This document shows positions 51,614-60,417 of a stretch of 64,000 nt of DNA, one piece after another. The notes under the pieces were generated by a model. The model was not told the origin of the DNA, made no database searches, and worked only from the letters and a program-made list of their open reading frames with translations. Positions within the stretch are counted from its first letter, which is position 1, and each line of letters opens with the position of its first letter. The DNA is from Candidatus Ribeiella danica (lineage in GTDB: Bacteria; Chloroflexota; Chloroflexia; Chloroflexales; Roseiflexaceae), in assembly GCA_016717335.1 (NCBI GenBank), contig JADKFS010000001.1, forward strand, positions 1,178,001-1,242,000, in the 5' to 3' direction. The translations under genes and the position numbers were made by a program.

Positions 51614-53755
51614 ATGCAGATACACTTCAGCACGACCTGTGAGATCGATCGCCCGCTCGAGCGGGTGCGCGCCGCGCTGGCCGACCAATCGCTCTGGCCG
51701 GCGCTGCTGCCGGGCGTCGAGCAGCTCGGCCGCTACTGGCGCTACGGCGCCGAGCTGTACGACCTGCGCTTCGCCGACGAGCCGGCGCGGCTGCGCTGGG
51801 AGGTCTCCGATATCGCCGGCGCCGGCGTGCGCCTGTCGGTCGAGGTCGCGCTGCGCGACGCGCGGATCGCCACCGTCGCGGATGTGTCGCTGACGCTCGA
51901 TCTGCCGACGACCCTGTCGGGCCTGCTCGCGCGCGGCCGGATCTCCCGCCAGCTGGCCGAGCGCTGCCGCGCCGTAGCGCAGGAGCTGACGCGCTTGCTC
52001 CACGCGCAGCCGCAGCACGCGCCGGCCGACCTCGCGCATCCACTGGCCGAGCGCTACCCCAACACCGTGGCCGCCTTCGCCGCGATGGGCGCGCTCGACC
52101 ACCTCGATCGAATAGTGCGGCTCGACCAGGTCTGGGATGGCATCCGGCAGGGCCGCCAGTCGCAGGCCGACGACGCGATCTACGCCCAGGTCCCAAGCCT
52201 CGAGCCCGCGGCCTCTGGCGACTTCGACCTGATCTACGCCGGCGGCGGGCTGGGACTGATCCACGCCGCCGTGATGGCCCGACACGGCCGGCGCGTGCTG
52301 CTGTTCGACCGCGGCGAGGTCGGCTGCGCCCACCGCGAGTGGAACATCTCGCGCGAGGAGCTGCGCGCGCTCGTGGAGGTCGGCTTCTGCAGCTGGGACG
52401 ACCTGCGCGACATTGTGATGGCCGAGTACGATACGGGCGTGGTGCGCTTCTACGCGCCCGACCGGCGGAGCGTGACCGAGCTGTGGATGAACGACGTGCT
52501 GAACGTGGCGCTCGACGCCGGGGCGCTGCTGCGGCTGGCCCGCCGCACGCTTGAGGCGGCCGGCGGCGTCGTGCTCGACCGGCGCACATTTCGCCGGGTC
52601 GAGGTCAGCCAGCCCGGCCCGGTGAGGGTGCGGGTCGAGCTGGCTCGCGACGACGGCGCGATCGAGCGCTACCGCGCACGGCTGCTGCTCGACGGCATGG
52701 GCAGCAGCTCGCCGCTCGCGCTGCGGCGCTTCGCCGGCCAGCCCTTCGCCGGCGTCTGCCCCACCGTCGGCACCGTCGCGGCGGGCTTCGTGCCCGGCCA
52801 GGCCGACGACGAGCACAACCCGCGCGTCGGCGACATCCTGATCAGCATCGCCGACGCCCAGCGCGGCCAGCAGTATATGTGGGAGGGCTTTCCCGGCCGC
52901 GGCGACGACCTGACGGTGTACCTGTTCTACTACGACACCCTCCAGGGAACAGGGAACAGGGAACAGGCAACAGGGCCTTCTGCTGGCCTCCCCCTGTCCC
53001 CTGTCCCCTATCGCCTGTCCCCTGATTTGATGCAGCTGTTCGAGGACTACTTCGCGCTCCTGCCGACCTACAAGCGGCCGGGGCCGGATTTCCGGCATAT
53101 CAAGCCGGTCTATGGCTACATCCCCGCGCGCCACAGCGTTCGGCGGCAGGAGGCGCCGCTCCTGCGCGGCGTGCTGCCGGTCGGCGACTCGGCCGCCCAG
53201 CAGTCGCCGCTGACGTTCTGCGGCTTCGGCTCGCACGTCCGCAACCTGGCCCGCACGACCGCGCTGCTGCAGTCGGCGCTGCGCCACGATCTGCTCGAGC
53301 CCGCGCACCTGCATCCGATCAGCGCCTACCAGGTCAACGTCTCGCTCAACTGGATCTTCAGCCGCTTCATGCAGCCGTGGCGTGGGCCGGCGGACGTCAA
53401 CCGGCTGCAGAACGTGTTCCTGCGCGTGCTGAACGACCTGGGCGTGGATCTGGCCCGCCGCTTCTTCCGCGACCGGATGCGCTGGGGTGACTATCACCGC
53501 ATGATCCTCGGCATGTTCTGGCGCTACCCGCAGATCGCCCTGATCGCCTGGCGCGTGCTCGGCCCGCGCGGCGTGCGCCAGTGGATCGGCGACTACCTGG
53601 TCTACACGCGCGCGGCGCTGCTCGCCTGGCTCGGGCGGCGGCTGAGCGCGCCCGGCCGCGCGGCCCTGGCCGCGGGTCTCGAGCGGCGGGCGCCGGCGCT
53701 CGGCCTGCGCCTGCAGGCCCGATTTGCCGAGTGGCGAGCGATGGGATGGCTTTAA
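51614..53755 (+). CDS. SRPBCC-FAD-dependent oxidoreductase fusion
   Basis: 713 residues from ATG 51614. Residues 1-140 look like an SRPBCC (START-like) domain: IHFSTTCEIDRPLERVRAAL, then LPGVEQLGRYWRYGAELYDL. From about 205 a FAD-binding protein of the lycopene-cyclase/geranylgeranyl-reductase type starts with YAGGGLGLIHAAVMARHGRR and VLLFDRGEVGC, and ends with LPVGDSAAQQSPLTFCGFGS. The C-terminal 150 residues are partly hydrophobic. A segment of about 28 residues (encoded 52942-53025) is an inverted repeat of GGAACAG heptamers. The substrate is unknown; an isoprenoid or pigment is possible. Confidence 0.85.
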   Translation: MQIHFSTTCEIDRPLERVRAALADQSLWPALLPGVEQLGRYWRYGAELYDLRFADEPARLRWEVSDIAGAGVRLSVEVALRDARIATVADVSLTLDLPTTLSGLLARGRISRQLAERCRAVAQELTRLLHAQPQHAPADLAHPLAERYPNTVAAFAAMGALDHLDRIVRLDQVWDGIRQGRQSQADDAIYAQVPSLEPAASGDFDLIYAGGGLGLIHAAVMARHGRRVLLFDRGEVGCAHREWNISREELRALVEVGFCSWDDLRDIVMAEYDTGVVRFYAPDRRSVTELWMNDVLNVALDAGALLRLARRTLEAAGGVVLDRRTFRRVEVSQPGPVRVRVELARDDGAIERYRARLLLDGMGSSSPLALRRFAGQPFAGVCPTVGTVAAGFVPGQADDEHNPRVGDILISIADAQRGQQYMWEGFPGRGDDLTVYLFYYDTLQGTGNREQATGPSAGLPLSPVPYRLSPDLMQLFEDYFALLPTYKRPGPDFRHIKPVYGYIPARHSVRRQEAPLLRGVLPVGDSAAQQSPLTFCGFGSHVRNLARTTALLQSALRHDLLEPAHLHPISAYQVNVSLNWIFSRFMQPWRGPADVNRLQNVFLRVLNDLGVDLARRFFRDRMRWGDYHRMILGMFWRYPQIALIAWRVLGPRGVRQWIGDYLVYTRAALLAWLGRRLSAPGRAALAAGLERRAPALGLRLQARFAEWRAMGWL

Positions 53756-54575
53756 TCTGCCATTGACATCCATTTTTATCTCTCGTATAATCCACTTATG
53801 TATGGTGACAAGACGGCTGGCCACGCAGCACGCGCCGCGCACGCCGCAACCCGCATCCATGCGCTACCCCACGCGGCACGCTGAGATCAGCGGCTTTAAA
53901 AACCATCGCATATGCGTCGAACCCTTCACGGCGGCAAGACGATAGCGCCTCATTGGTCGTCACGAACGACCAGCCAGATACATTACAGGAACGTCATCGC
54001 CCAACATCAACGCTACTACCTGGACCTGTACATGTCAGTTACTCCCTGATCGGACTCTATAGACTCCTGAAGGCCGGGCTCTCACTAGGGCTTCTTGTTG
54101 TGTGCCGTGCCTGTCCGGGATGATCTGAAAGCGATCGGGGCGCCGATCCGCTGTAGAGCGCCCGCATAAACAAACCTTCATTCCAATGACGCCGCATTTC
54201 ACCTGCTGTTCAAAGCCAGACTCTATCCTTAACCAGGGGCAGCTCGCGTCGAGCGCGCTCTTGGTGTTGCTCTTCGCAGTGAATTCTCCGTGTGGCAGCC
54301 CAATTCATCAACTCGCTCTGCCGCAGTATGTCTACTTGTTGGCCGGCGACACAGCTCGCCGATAGAAAGGAGCACAGCTATACCCAGAGACACACCAACA
54401 CAGGCTCTGGCCGGCCCGGCGCCGCAGCGTCGTTCGCTGGTCATCATGCCCCGTCGGCATGAGCTGCCCAAGCCATCGAAGTGTACCGCCGGATCGTTCG
54501 ATAGAGACCGCAGGCGGAGGAGTTCCAAGTTGCACTCCACATCCACCCGCATCATGAACAAGGAGTGAAACCTCA
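53756..54575. other. 820-base gap without a recognised gene
   Basis: Begins with a consensus promoter (53763-53791). The rest has lower GC than the genes and no convincing coding frame, tRNA or known riboswitch pattern that I can recognise. It could be the long 5' leader of the gene at 54576 or hold a small RNA. AAGGAG at 54558-54563 is the ribosome binding site of that gene. Confidence 0.6.
53763..53791 (+). promoter_or_regulatory. Perfect-consensus sigma70 promoter
   Basis: TTGACA (53763-53768), exactly 17 bases, TATAAT (53786-53791). It lies 785 bases before the secreted protein's ATG. The best promoter match in the window. Confidence 0.75.
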
Positions 54576-56900
54576 ATGAAGCGGAAGCTCATCGCTCTCA
54601 GTATGACCCTGGCACTGCTCGTCAGCGCGCTTGCCGTCATTCCTGTCGGAGCCCACCCAGTTGCTGTGGACGGCTCCCGCAGCGAGTGGTTCGGCGTCGA
54701 GCCGGATACCTCCGGCGTCGGCATGGTCGCCCGTAACGCTACTGAGCAGGGCGAGTGGGTCTTTAACGACTCGAAGAAAGACCAGCGCTGGATCAACGCC
54801 ACCAGCAACATCACCCGCGAGGCCGACCTCGACTGGGTCAACATCACCGGCGACTCGGCCGGCCTCGGCCTGCTCGCGCGCGTCGAGCGCTACAGCGGCG
54901 TGACCAACGACCCGCCGCTTGAGCTGATGTTCACGATCGACACCACCCAGGACGCCTCCGGCCAGAAGCCGCTGCCCGCTACTGCCGGCGTCAGCGTGAC
55001 CAACGACGCGGCCTGGGAGTATGTCGTCGACGTCGCGATCACCGGCAACGCCGACCCGCTCGTGGCAAACACCGGCCCGGGCAAGGTCACGATCTGGAAG
55101 AACAGCGCCGCGACGCCGACCAGCGCGAGCTGCAACGCGCCCACCTGCGAGGCGCGGGTCGTCAACGCCGCCGCCTTCCAGGGCAGCTTCGTCGAGGTCC
55201 GCATCCCGTGGAGCCGCTTCGACGGCAGCTGGGTCGGTGGGGCCAAGGGTGTCAAGCCCACACCCGACAAGCCCTGGCGCTTCACCGTCTCGACCTACTA
55301 CAACCAGAACCCGCGCCCGGTCATCATCTCCGATGCGAATCCGTCGAAGGTGATCGATATCCTCGGCGATAAGAGCACCATCGACGACCTGAACGACAGC
55401 CCGGCCAACACGATCAACCGGAGCTTCGACGTCTACTTCAACACGACCGGCGAGGTCTACTCGCCGCTGCAGATCACCGAGTTCCAGCCCAACCCGCCCG
55501 GCCAGGACGACCCGACCAGGGCCTCGGCGACCGACTCGGAGTGGGTCGAGATCTACAACCCGAACGCCTTCCAGGTCGACCTGTCGAAGTACAAGATCGG
55601 CGACGCCAAGGGCCCGAACTCGAGCGTCGAGGCGATGCTGCAGTTCCCGGCCAACAGCACGATCGCCGCAGGCAAGTTCGTGATCGTCGCCAGGGACAAG
55701 AGCAAGTTCAACGCTAGGTATGGCGCGAACCCGAACGGCGCGACCGTTTACGGCGTCAGCCAGCTCTCCACCGCCTGGGGCAGCGGCGGCTCGGCGAAGT
55801 TCGACCTGGCGAACGGGCCATCTGGCACCACGCTCACATTCCAGGAAGAGGTCGTCTTGCTCGACGCCAAGGACTCGATCGTCGACATGGTCAACTATGC
55901 CTGGCCGAACACCACGTCGGACGCGAACAGCGAGCCGATCGTGATCTCGGAGGGCAGCGAGGTTGGCGAGGGCATAAGCTACGAGCGCTGCCCGGCGACG
56001 TTCGACACGAATAACAACCGCGTCGACTTCGCCATCCACCCGACCGTGCTCGACCAGACGCCGGGCAAGGCCTGCGTCGCGATCCAGGGCGTCGACCTGA
56101 GCATCGCCAAGAGCGGCCCGCAGAACGTCGACTCGACCGTCGACGCGGCGCCGATCCAGTACATCCTCAAGTTCGACAACATCGGCGCCGGGCCGAACCC
56201 CGCTAACGCGGTGGTGATCTCCGACACGCTTCCGGCCGATGTGACCTTCGCCAGCCAGGAGTCGATGCCGCCGGCGACCTTCACCCAGACCGGCAAGACG
56301 CTCAAGTGGGCGTACACCACGCTGGAGCCGGGCGCCACCGGGATGATCACCGTGAACGTCACGCTCAACACCGGTATCGCGCCTAACACCCAGATCGACA
56401 ACACTGCCACGATTGCCAGCACGCCGTCGGAGGACCTGGCGCTCTACGGCGAAAACAACTCGTCCACAGCCACAGTGTTTACGCTCGGCCCAGCCGACCT
56501 GAGCGTCTCCTCGAACGTGCACGGCCCGATCGCACCGGGCGGTGAGTTCCTGTTCGATATCACGTACAAGAACAGCGGCCAGAACGACGCGAACGACGCG
56601 ACGATCACCGCCGTTCTGCCGCCGAACGTGACCATCCTCGACTCGGCGGGCGGCGGCAGCCCGAGCGGCACGACCGGCACCGTCACCTGGAACGTCGGTA
56701 CGGTGCCTCCAGACGGCCAGATCTACAGCATCGTCGTGCGCGCGAAGCTCGCGAACACGGTCCTGCCCGACACGCCGCTGCCGTTCTCGTTCAGCATCAC
56801 GGTGCCTTCGGGCGACCCGACGCCAACCGACAACGCCTACACCGCGCCGGATATCGTCGCCGGGCTCAACCAGCTGTACCTGCCGCGCATCATGCGGTAG
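54576..56900 (+). CDS. Secreted lamin-tail/DUF11 repeat protein
   Basis: 774 residues. A signal peptide (about 1-27, MKRKLIALSMTLALLVSALA) is followed by a beta-rich N-terminal domain to about 290. A lamin-tail (LTD) domain (about 300-470) has LQITEFQPNPPGQDD and SEWVEIYNPNAFQVDLSKYK. Two DUF11 modules (about 505-635 and 640-765) have ISDTLPADVTF and TAVLPPNVTI. It ends with QLYLPRIMR; a comparable IYIPLMER ends the secreted protein at 63449. It is likely a surface or matrix protein. It has lower GC wobble use than its neighbours. Confidence 0.92.
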   Translation: MKRKLIALSMTLALLVSALAVIPVGAHPVAVDGSRSEWFGVEPDTSGVGMVARNATEQGEWVFNDSKKDQRWINATSNITREADLDWVNITGDSAGLGLLARVERYSGVTNDPPLELMFTIDTTQDASGQKPLPATAGVSVTNDAAWEYVVDVAITGNADPLVANTGPGKVTIWKNSAATPTSASCNAPTCEARVVNAAAFQGSFVEVRIPWSRFDGSWVGGAKGVKPTPDKPWRFTVSTYYNQNPRPVIISDANPSKVIDILGDKSTIDDLNDSPANTINRSFDVYFNTTGEVYSPLQITEFQPNPPGQDDPTRASATDSEWVEIYNPNAFQVDLSKYKIGDAKGPNSSVEAMLQFPANSTIAAGKFVIVARDKSKFNARYGANPNGATVYGVSQLSTAWGSGGSAKFDLANGPSGTTLTFQEEVVLLDAKDSIVDMVNYAWPNTTSDANSEPIVISEGSEVGEGISYERCPATFDTNNNRVDFAIHPTVLDQTPGKACVAIQGVDLSIAKSGPQNVDSTVDAAPIQYILKFDNIGAGPNPANAVVISDTLPADVTFASQESMPPATFTQTGKTLKWAYTTLEPGATGMITVNVTLNTGIAPNTQIDNTATIASTPSEDLALYGENNSSTATVFTLGPADLSVSSNVHGPIAPGGEFLFDITYKNSGQNDANDATITAVLPPNVTILDSAGGGSPSGTTGTVTWNVGTVPPDGQIYSIVVRAKLANTVLPDTPLPFSFSITVPSGDPTPTDNAYTAPDIVAGLNQLYLPRIMR

Positions 56901-56928
56901 CCCTCACGCTTGAGTACGCCGTCGGAAC

Positions 56929-56960
56929 GAGCGGGCGCGCGAGCAATCGCGCGCCCGCTC
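56929..56960 (+). terminator. Rho-independent-like hairpin after the surface protein gene
   Basis: GAGCGGGCGCGCGA, loop GCAA, TCGCGCGCCCGCTC: a perfect 14-bp stem, followed by TCATGTT rather than a T tract. Confidence 0.7.
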
Positions 56961-57002
56961 TCATGTTGCCGAAGATTCCTGCTACCCAAGCGCCAGGATC
57001 AA

Positions 57003-57011
57003 TGGTATAAC
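57003..57011 (+). promoter_or_regulatory. Extended -10 promoter for the nucleotidyltransferase gene
   Basis: TGGTATAAC, about 70 bases before ATG 57082. Confidence 0.45.
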
Positions 57012-57081
57012 ATCAGCAACGCATGCTCGACACGCCGGCGCGCCCGATCGAGCCGCCGGCCAACCAGAGAGTACGAACGGC

Positions 57082-58197
57082 ATGGACACAGAACAGCGCC
57101 TGCTCTGCCTGGCGGCCCGCACAACCCTCGCGCCGGACGGCGAACGAGAGCTACTGGATCTCCTGCGCGGCCCGTTCGACTGGGAGCGTCTCTGGTCGCA
57201 GGGCCACCTCCACGAGGTGCTGCCGCTGCTCGCGACCACCATGCGCCGACTCGAGCGGCAGATCGCCGTGCCGGCCCCCTGGATGGCGCGGGCGCAGCGG
57301 CGGCTCTACGCGACCATGGTGCGCAATACGACGCTTGCCGACGAGCTGCTGCGCGTGCTCGCGGCATTTCGGCAGGCCGGCGTCGAAGGGCTGCCGGTGA
57401 AAGGGCTCGTGCTCGCGGAGACGCTGTACGGCAGCCTGGCGCTGCGCTCGCTCGGCGACCTGGACGTGCTGGTGCGGCCGGCCGACCTGGCGGCCGCACG
57501 AGCCGCCCTCGGCGCGCTCGGCTATGCGCAGGAGAGCGAGCCGGGGTTTGAGAACGCGCACCACCCCTTTCACGACCCGCCGTACTACCGCCAGGCCGCC
57601 GGCGGCCAGATCTGCCTGGAGCTGCACTGGGGGCTGTGGGCCAGCCGGTTCTATCGCCTCGGGCCGGACGCGCTCTGGGCGCGCAGCGTGATGGCGCGCA
57701 TCCACGCCACCGACATCCGAATCCTCTCGCCGGAAGATACGCTGCTGCACCTGGCGATCCACCGCTCGCGCTCGGCGCTGCGGCTGCGCTTCGTGTGCGA
57801 CATCGCCGAGCTGCTCGGCCGCCACCACAGCTCGCTCGACTGGGAGTACGTGCTGGCGCAGGCCCGCGCCGCGGGCGCGCGCACGGCCCTGTTCTACGCG
57901 CTCGCGCTCGCCGAAGAGCTGCTGGACGCGCCGCTGCCGCCGGCGATTCTGCCGCGCCTCGGGATCGGCCGGCTCAAGCGCCGCCTGCTTGAGCAGACCT
58001 GCGGGGCGGCGGCGCTGTTCCGGCCCGCCTCACCCGACGACCTCTCGCAGCAGCCATCGCTGATGCTGCGGGTCTTCGAGCAGGACGGCCTCGCGCATAT
58101 TCTCTGGACGATTGGGGCCAACCTCGCCCGGAAGAGCCAGAAGTACGCATACAACCACGGCTTGGGCCGTCGATCCGGCGGCGTCGGCACATCATAA
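57082..58197 (+). CDS. Nucleotidyltransferase-family protein (NTP_transf_5) of RiPP cluster
   Basis: 371 residues. The core is PVKGLVLAETLYGSLALRSL with GDLDVLVRPADLAAARAALG, matching the NTP_transf_5 (PF14907) pattern with its G-D-x-D metal site. A conserved histidine block (LHLAIHRSRSALRLRFVCDI) follows. The same family occurs with lasso peptide genes such as the paeninodin cluster, where it is a tailoring enzyme. Here it lies upstream of the PqqD, HPr-kinase-like and peptidase genes. It is separated from them by 219 bases with a promoter, so it may be a separate unit. Confidence 0.85.
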   Translation: MDTEQRLLCLAARTTLAPDGERELLDLLRGPFDWERLWSQGHLHEVLPLLATTMRRLERQIAVPAPWMARAQRRLYATMVRNTTLADELLRVLAAFRQAGVEGLPVKGLVLAETLYGSLALRSLGDLDVLVRPADLAAARAALGALGYAQESEPGFENAHHPFHDPPYYRQAAGGQICLELHWGLWASRFYRLGPDALWARSVMARIHATDIRILSPEDTLLHLAIHRSRSALRLRFVCDIAELLGRHHSSLDWEYVLAQARAAGARTALFYALALAEELLDAPLPPAILPRLGIGRLKRRLLEQTCGAAALFRPASPDDLSQQPSLMLRVFEQDGLAHILWTIGANLARKSQKYAYNHGLGRRSGGVGTS

Positions 58198-58290
58198 TGG
58201 CCGTGAACAAACTGTTAGCTTAATACCCATATGCTCCAGCCCAGACCACGATGAAATGAAGAAACTGTTATCGCGAACGCTTGCAGTCTC

Positions 58291-58299
58291 TGCTATACT
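58291..58299 (+). promoter_or_regulatory. Extended -10 promoter for the RiPP operon
   Basis: TGCTATACT, about 118 bases before ATG 58417. Confidence 0.55.
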
Positions 58300-58416
58300 G
58301 CTCTCAAGACGTACCACGACACAGGATAGAATACTGGATCGCGAACGCAATGTTCGCCGCGCGATCAGCGCGCGACGGTAGCAAGCCGGATCGACCACAC
58401 AGGCCTGGGAGTATGT

Positions 58417-58680
58417 ATGGACACGACGCCCCCCACTCCAAGCGCGGACGTTACACTGCAGCGTGTCGGCAACGAGGCCATCCTCCACGATCGGCGGAGT
58501 GGTCGCGCGCACGTCATCAATGGAGCGGCTGCGCGGATCTGGGAGCTCTGCGACGGTCGCGCCACGCTCGATCAGGTTGTCAGCACCTTCGCCGCACCCT
58601 ACGACATATCGGCATCTGTCGTGCGCGAAGACGTGATCGCTATTCTCTCCAAATTCCGTGAGCTGGGCGTCCTCGAGTGA
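58417..58680 (+). CDS. PqqD-like RiPP recognition element protein
   Basis: 87 residues; GGGAG lies before the ATG. It has the PqqD fold pattern: VTLQRVGNEAILHDRRSGRA, then HVINGAAARIWELCDG, VVSTFAAPYDI and ILSKFRELGVLE. Proteins of this type bind the leader of a peptide precursor and bring it to modifying enzymes; lasso leaders with YxxP are bound by such domains. Its stop overlaps the next start as GTGA. Confidence 0.9.
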   Translation: MDTTPPTPSADVTLQRVGNEAILHDRRSGRAHVINGAAARIWELCDGRATLDQVVSTFAAPYDISASVVREDVIAILSKFRELGVLE

Positions 58681-59630
58681 GCGGGCAGAACAACTCGCCA
58701 GCTACAATGTGGATGCCAAGCACGCAGCCCGACGACATGCCGAAGGCTGGGAATATCGCTCTACCAGCCGTCCGGTACTCGATCCTTGGCGTGCCGCTTG
58801 CTGTCCACTCCGACGTTCCAGCGGCGCTCGATCGAGTTGACGAGACCTACGCAGCGTTTCGGCAGGCCAGTGGCCCGCCCGGCGCCGCGCTGGTCGTTCA
58901 GCTGAAGAGCCTGGACAGCGACCATTCGTACCTGGTGTGCGACTCCGACGGCTACCAGGAGCGCTGCCCCACCCTGCAGCTGGCGCTGATCGAGCTGTTT
59001 GGGCGCATCGTCCAGGGCATGCTGGCGCGGCTGCACGAGCGCGGCGCGTACGCGATCCACGCCGGCGCGGCTGTCTATCGCGGCGCGGCGCTGATCATCG
59101 CCGGCAAGAGCGGCCAAGGCAAGACGACGCTCACGCTGGCGCTGCTCGGGCGCGGGCTGGGCCTGCTCTCGGACGAGTTCGCGGTCGCCGAGCCAGGGAC
59201 GCAGCGGATCATGCCGTACCGGCGCAGCCCGCACGTCCGGCCCGGCACGCCCGATCTCATCCCGGAGCTGCGCTTTCTCAAAGATCGGCCACAGCAGCGG
59301 CTGGGCGGCGGGATCGAGTGGGCGCTGGCGCCCGCCGATCTCGAACGGGCCTTCCCCGGCTGCCTGGCGCCCCCCGCGCCGCTGCGCTACGTCCTGCTGC
59401 TCGACGGCGCCCCGCGCCCCGGCGACCGGCCCACCATCGCCCCGGTGCCGGCCGCGCTGGCGACGATGGAGCTGCTGCGCGGCACCTGGGCGGCATCGGT
59501 CGACTTCGCCGGCGGCCTGGCGCGGCTCGGCGGCCTGCTGAGCGGGGCAGCGTGCGGACGGCTGAGCGCCGGCGCGCTCGACGCGACGCTCGACTGCGTG
59601 GTCGGCTGGCTGGAGGCGCACCATGGTTGA
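58677..59630 (+). CDS. HPr-kinase-like protein of RiPP cluster
   Basis: 317 residues from GTG 58677. Walker A is IIAGKSGQGKTTLTLAL (143-150 core), and GLLSDEFAVAE (near 166) fits the HPr kinase acidic loop. The N-terminal 110 residues are a separate domain seen in RiPP-linked members. In lasso clusters such kinases phosphorylate the peptide tail. The precursor here has no Ser and only two Thr, both in the leader, so the target may be another residue or another molecule. It overlaps the S26-peptidase gene by 8 bases. Confidence 0.87.
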   Translation: MSGQNNSPATMWMPSTQPDDMPKAGNIALPAVRYSILGVPLAVHSDVPAALDRVDETYAAFRQASGPPGAALVVQLKSLDSDHSYLVCDSDGYQERCPTLQLALIELFGRIVQGMLARLHERGAYAIHAGAAVYRGAALIIAGKSGQGKTTLTLALLGRGLGLLSDEFAVAEPGTQRIMPYRRSPHVRPGTPDLIPELRFLKDRPQQRLGGGIEWALAPADLERAFPGCLAPPAPLRYVLLLDGAPRPGDRPTIAPVPAALATMELLRGTWAASVDFAGGLARLGGLLSGAACGRLSAGALDATLDCVVGWLEAHHG

Positions 59631-60213
59631 TCTGGAGCAGCAGTGGCTGCAGCAGGCCCGCCACGCGACCTTTGAAGACTACCGCCGACAGCATGTCAGC
59701 GCCTGGATCGCCCCGCGCGGCACCAGCATGCGCCCGCTGATCGGGCCGGACACATGGCTGCTGGTCGAGTTTGGTGCGACGGAGATTCGCCCTGGCGATA
59801 TCATCCTGTTCCCGCAGCGCGACATCCTGGTGGCCCATCGTGTTGTGGCGCTGCGCCGGAGCGACGGCCGAACGACCCTGATCCCGAAAGGCGACGCAGA
59901 GCCGTTCTCCGACCCACACGTTCGCCCCGACGACGTCATCGGCGTCGTGCGGGCGCTGCGCGAGGGCCGCGATGGACGAGCCTTCGGCACCGGCTGCGGC
60001 GGCGCATCGGCGCGGACCGCCGCCGGGATCTCACGGTGGCTTGGCCGCGGCGCCCGACTGGCGCACCGCGCCGCCACATTACTACCAGACCCTCTGCGGC
60101 GTTCGGCGCTCCGCGCCATCCCGCCGTCTTTACGGGTCGCCGCCCGCATCTTGCTGACACCCTTGCACTGGGCGGCGTGGATCGATAGTTCTACAAATAA
60201 GGGAAGGGGGTGA
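59623..60213 (+). CDS. S24/S26 (SipW-like) peptidase, candidate leader peptidase
   Basis: 196 residues. Signal-peptidase motifs are GTSMRPLIGPD (S35 nucleophile), RPGDIILFPQRD, VAHRVVAL (H72 in place of the bacterial Lys, as in SipW/Sec11) and LIPKGDAEPFSDP. There is no N-terminal membrane anchor. The C-terminal 60 residues are basic with a weakly hydrophobic end. Because no transglutaminase-type leader peptidase is present, this protein is a good candidate to cut the leader. It is in one operon with PqqD and HPr-kinase genes, and the precursor starts 8 bases after its stop. Confidence 0.83.
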   Translation: MVDLEQQWLQQARHATFEDYRRQHVSAWIAPRGTSMRPLIGPDTWLLVEFGATEIRPGDIILFPQRDILVAHRVVALRRSDGRTTLIPKGDAEPFSDPHVRPDDVIGVVRALREGRDGRAFGTGCGGASARTAAGISRWLGRGARLAHRAATLLPDPLRRSALRAIPPSLRVAARILLTPLHWAAWIDSSTNKGRG

Positions 60214-60221
60214 ACGACATT

Positions 60222-60317
60222 ATGCAGTACGAGCGTCCTGAGGTTCTTGCAACCTACACTGAGGAAGAGCTGGTCGAGGAGGCGGCCGTTTGCGTCGTCT
60301 ACGGCCCCGGCGCCTAG
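60222..60317 (+). CDS. RiPP precursor peptide (31 residues)
   Basis: Short coding sequence with a strong ribosome binding site (GGGAAGGGGG, 60201-60210). The leader starts with MQYERPEVLATYTEEELVEE; YERPEV fits the YxxPx(L/V) signature bound by PqqD-like domains. The core is probably the last 10-12 residues, AAVCVVYGPGA, with one Cys. The length, leader and position between the peptidase and exporter genes all support a precursor. The modification is unknown; the cyclase normal for lasso peptides is absent. Confidence 0.78.
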   Translation: MQYERPEVLATYTEEELVEEAAVCVVYGPGA

Positions 60318-60330
60318 TTCACACTCGGTT

Positions 60331-60397
60331 TTGTGCGCCTCCCAGCGCACAATGCGCGCCCTCAGCGCAAGGGGCAGCCCGGCTGCCCCTTGCGCTG
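60331..60397 (+). terminator. Two hairpins after the precursor gene, likely attenuator
   Basis: The first is TTGTGCGC, a 6-base loop, GCGCACAA (60331-60352). The second is a perfect 17-bp stem, CAGCGCAAGGGGCAGCC (60363-60379) and GGCTGCCCCTTGCGCTG (60381-60397). There is no T tract. They may protect the precursor mRNA and lower expression of the exporter genes. Confidence 0.75.
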
Positions 60398-60417
60398 ACA
60401 CAACTACAGGAAACGTC

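Noticed and set aside
53798..53945. Small protein downstream of the consensus promoter
   Set aside because: The short frame lacks a ribosome binding site and has a composition like random sequence.
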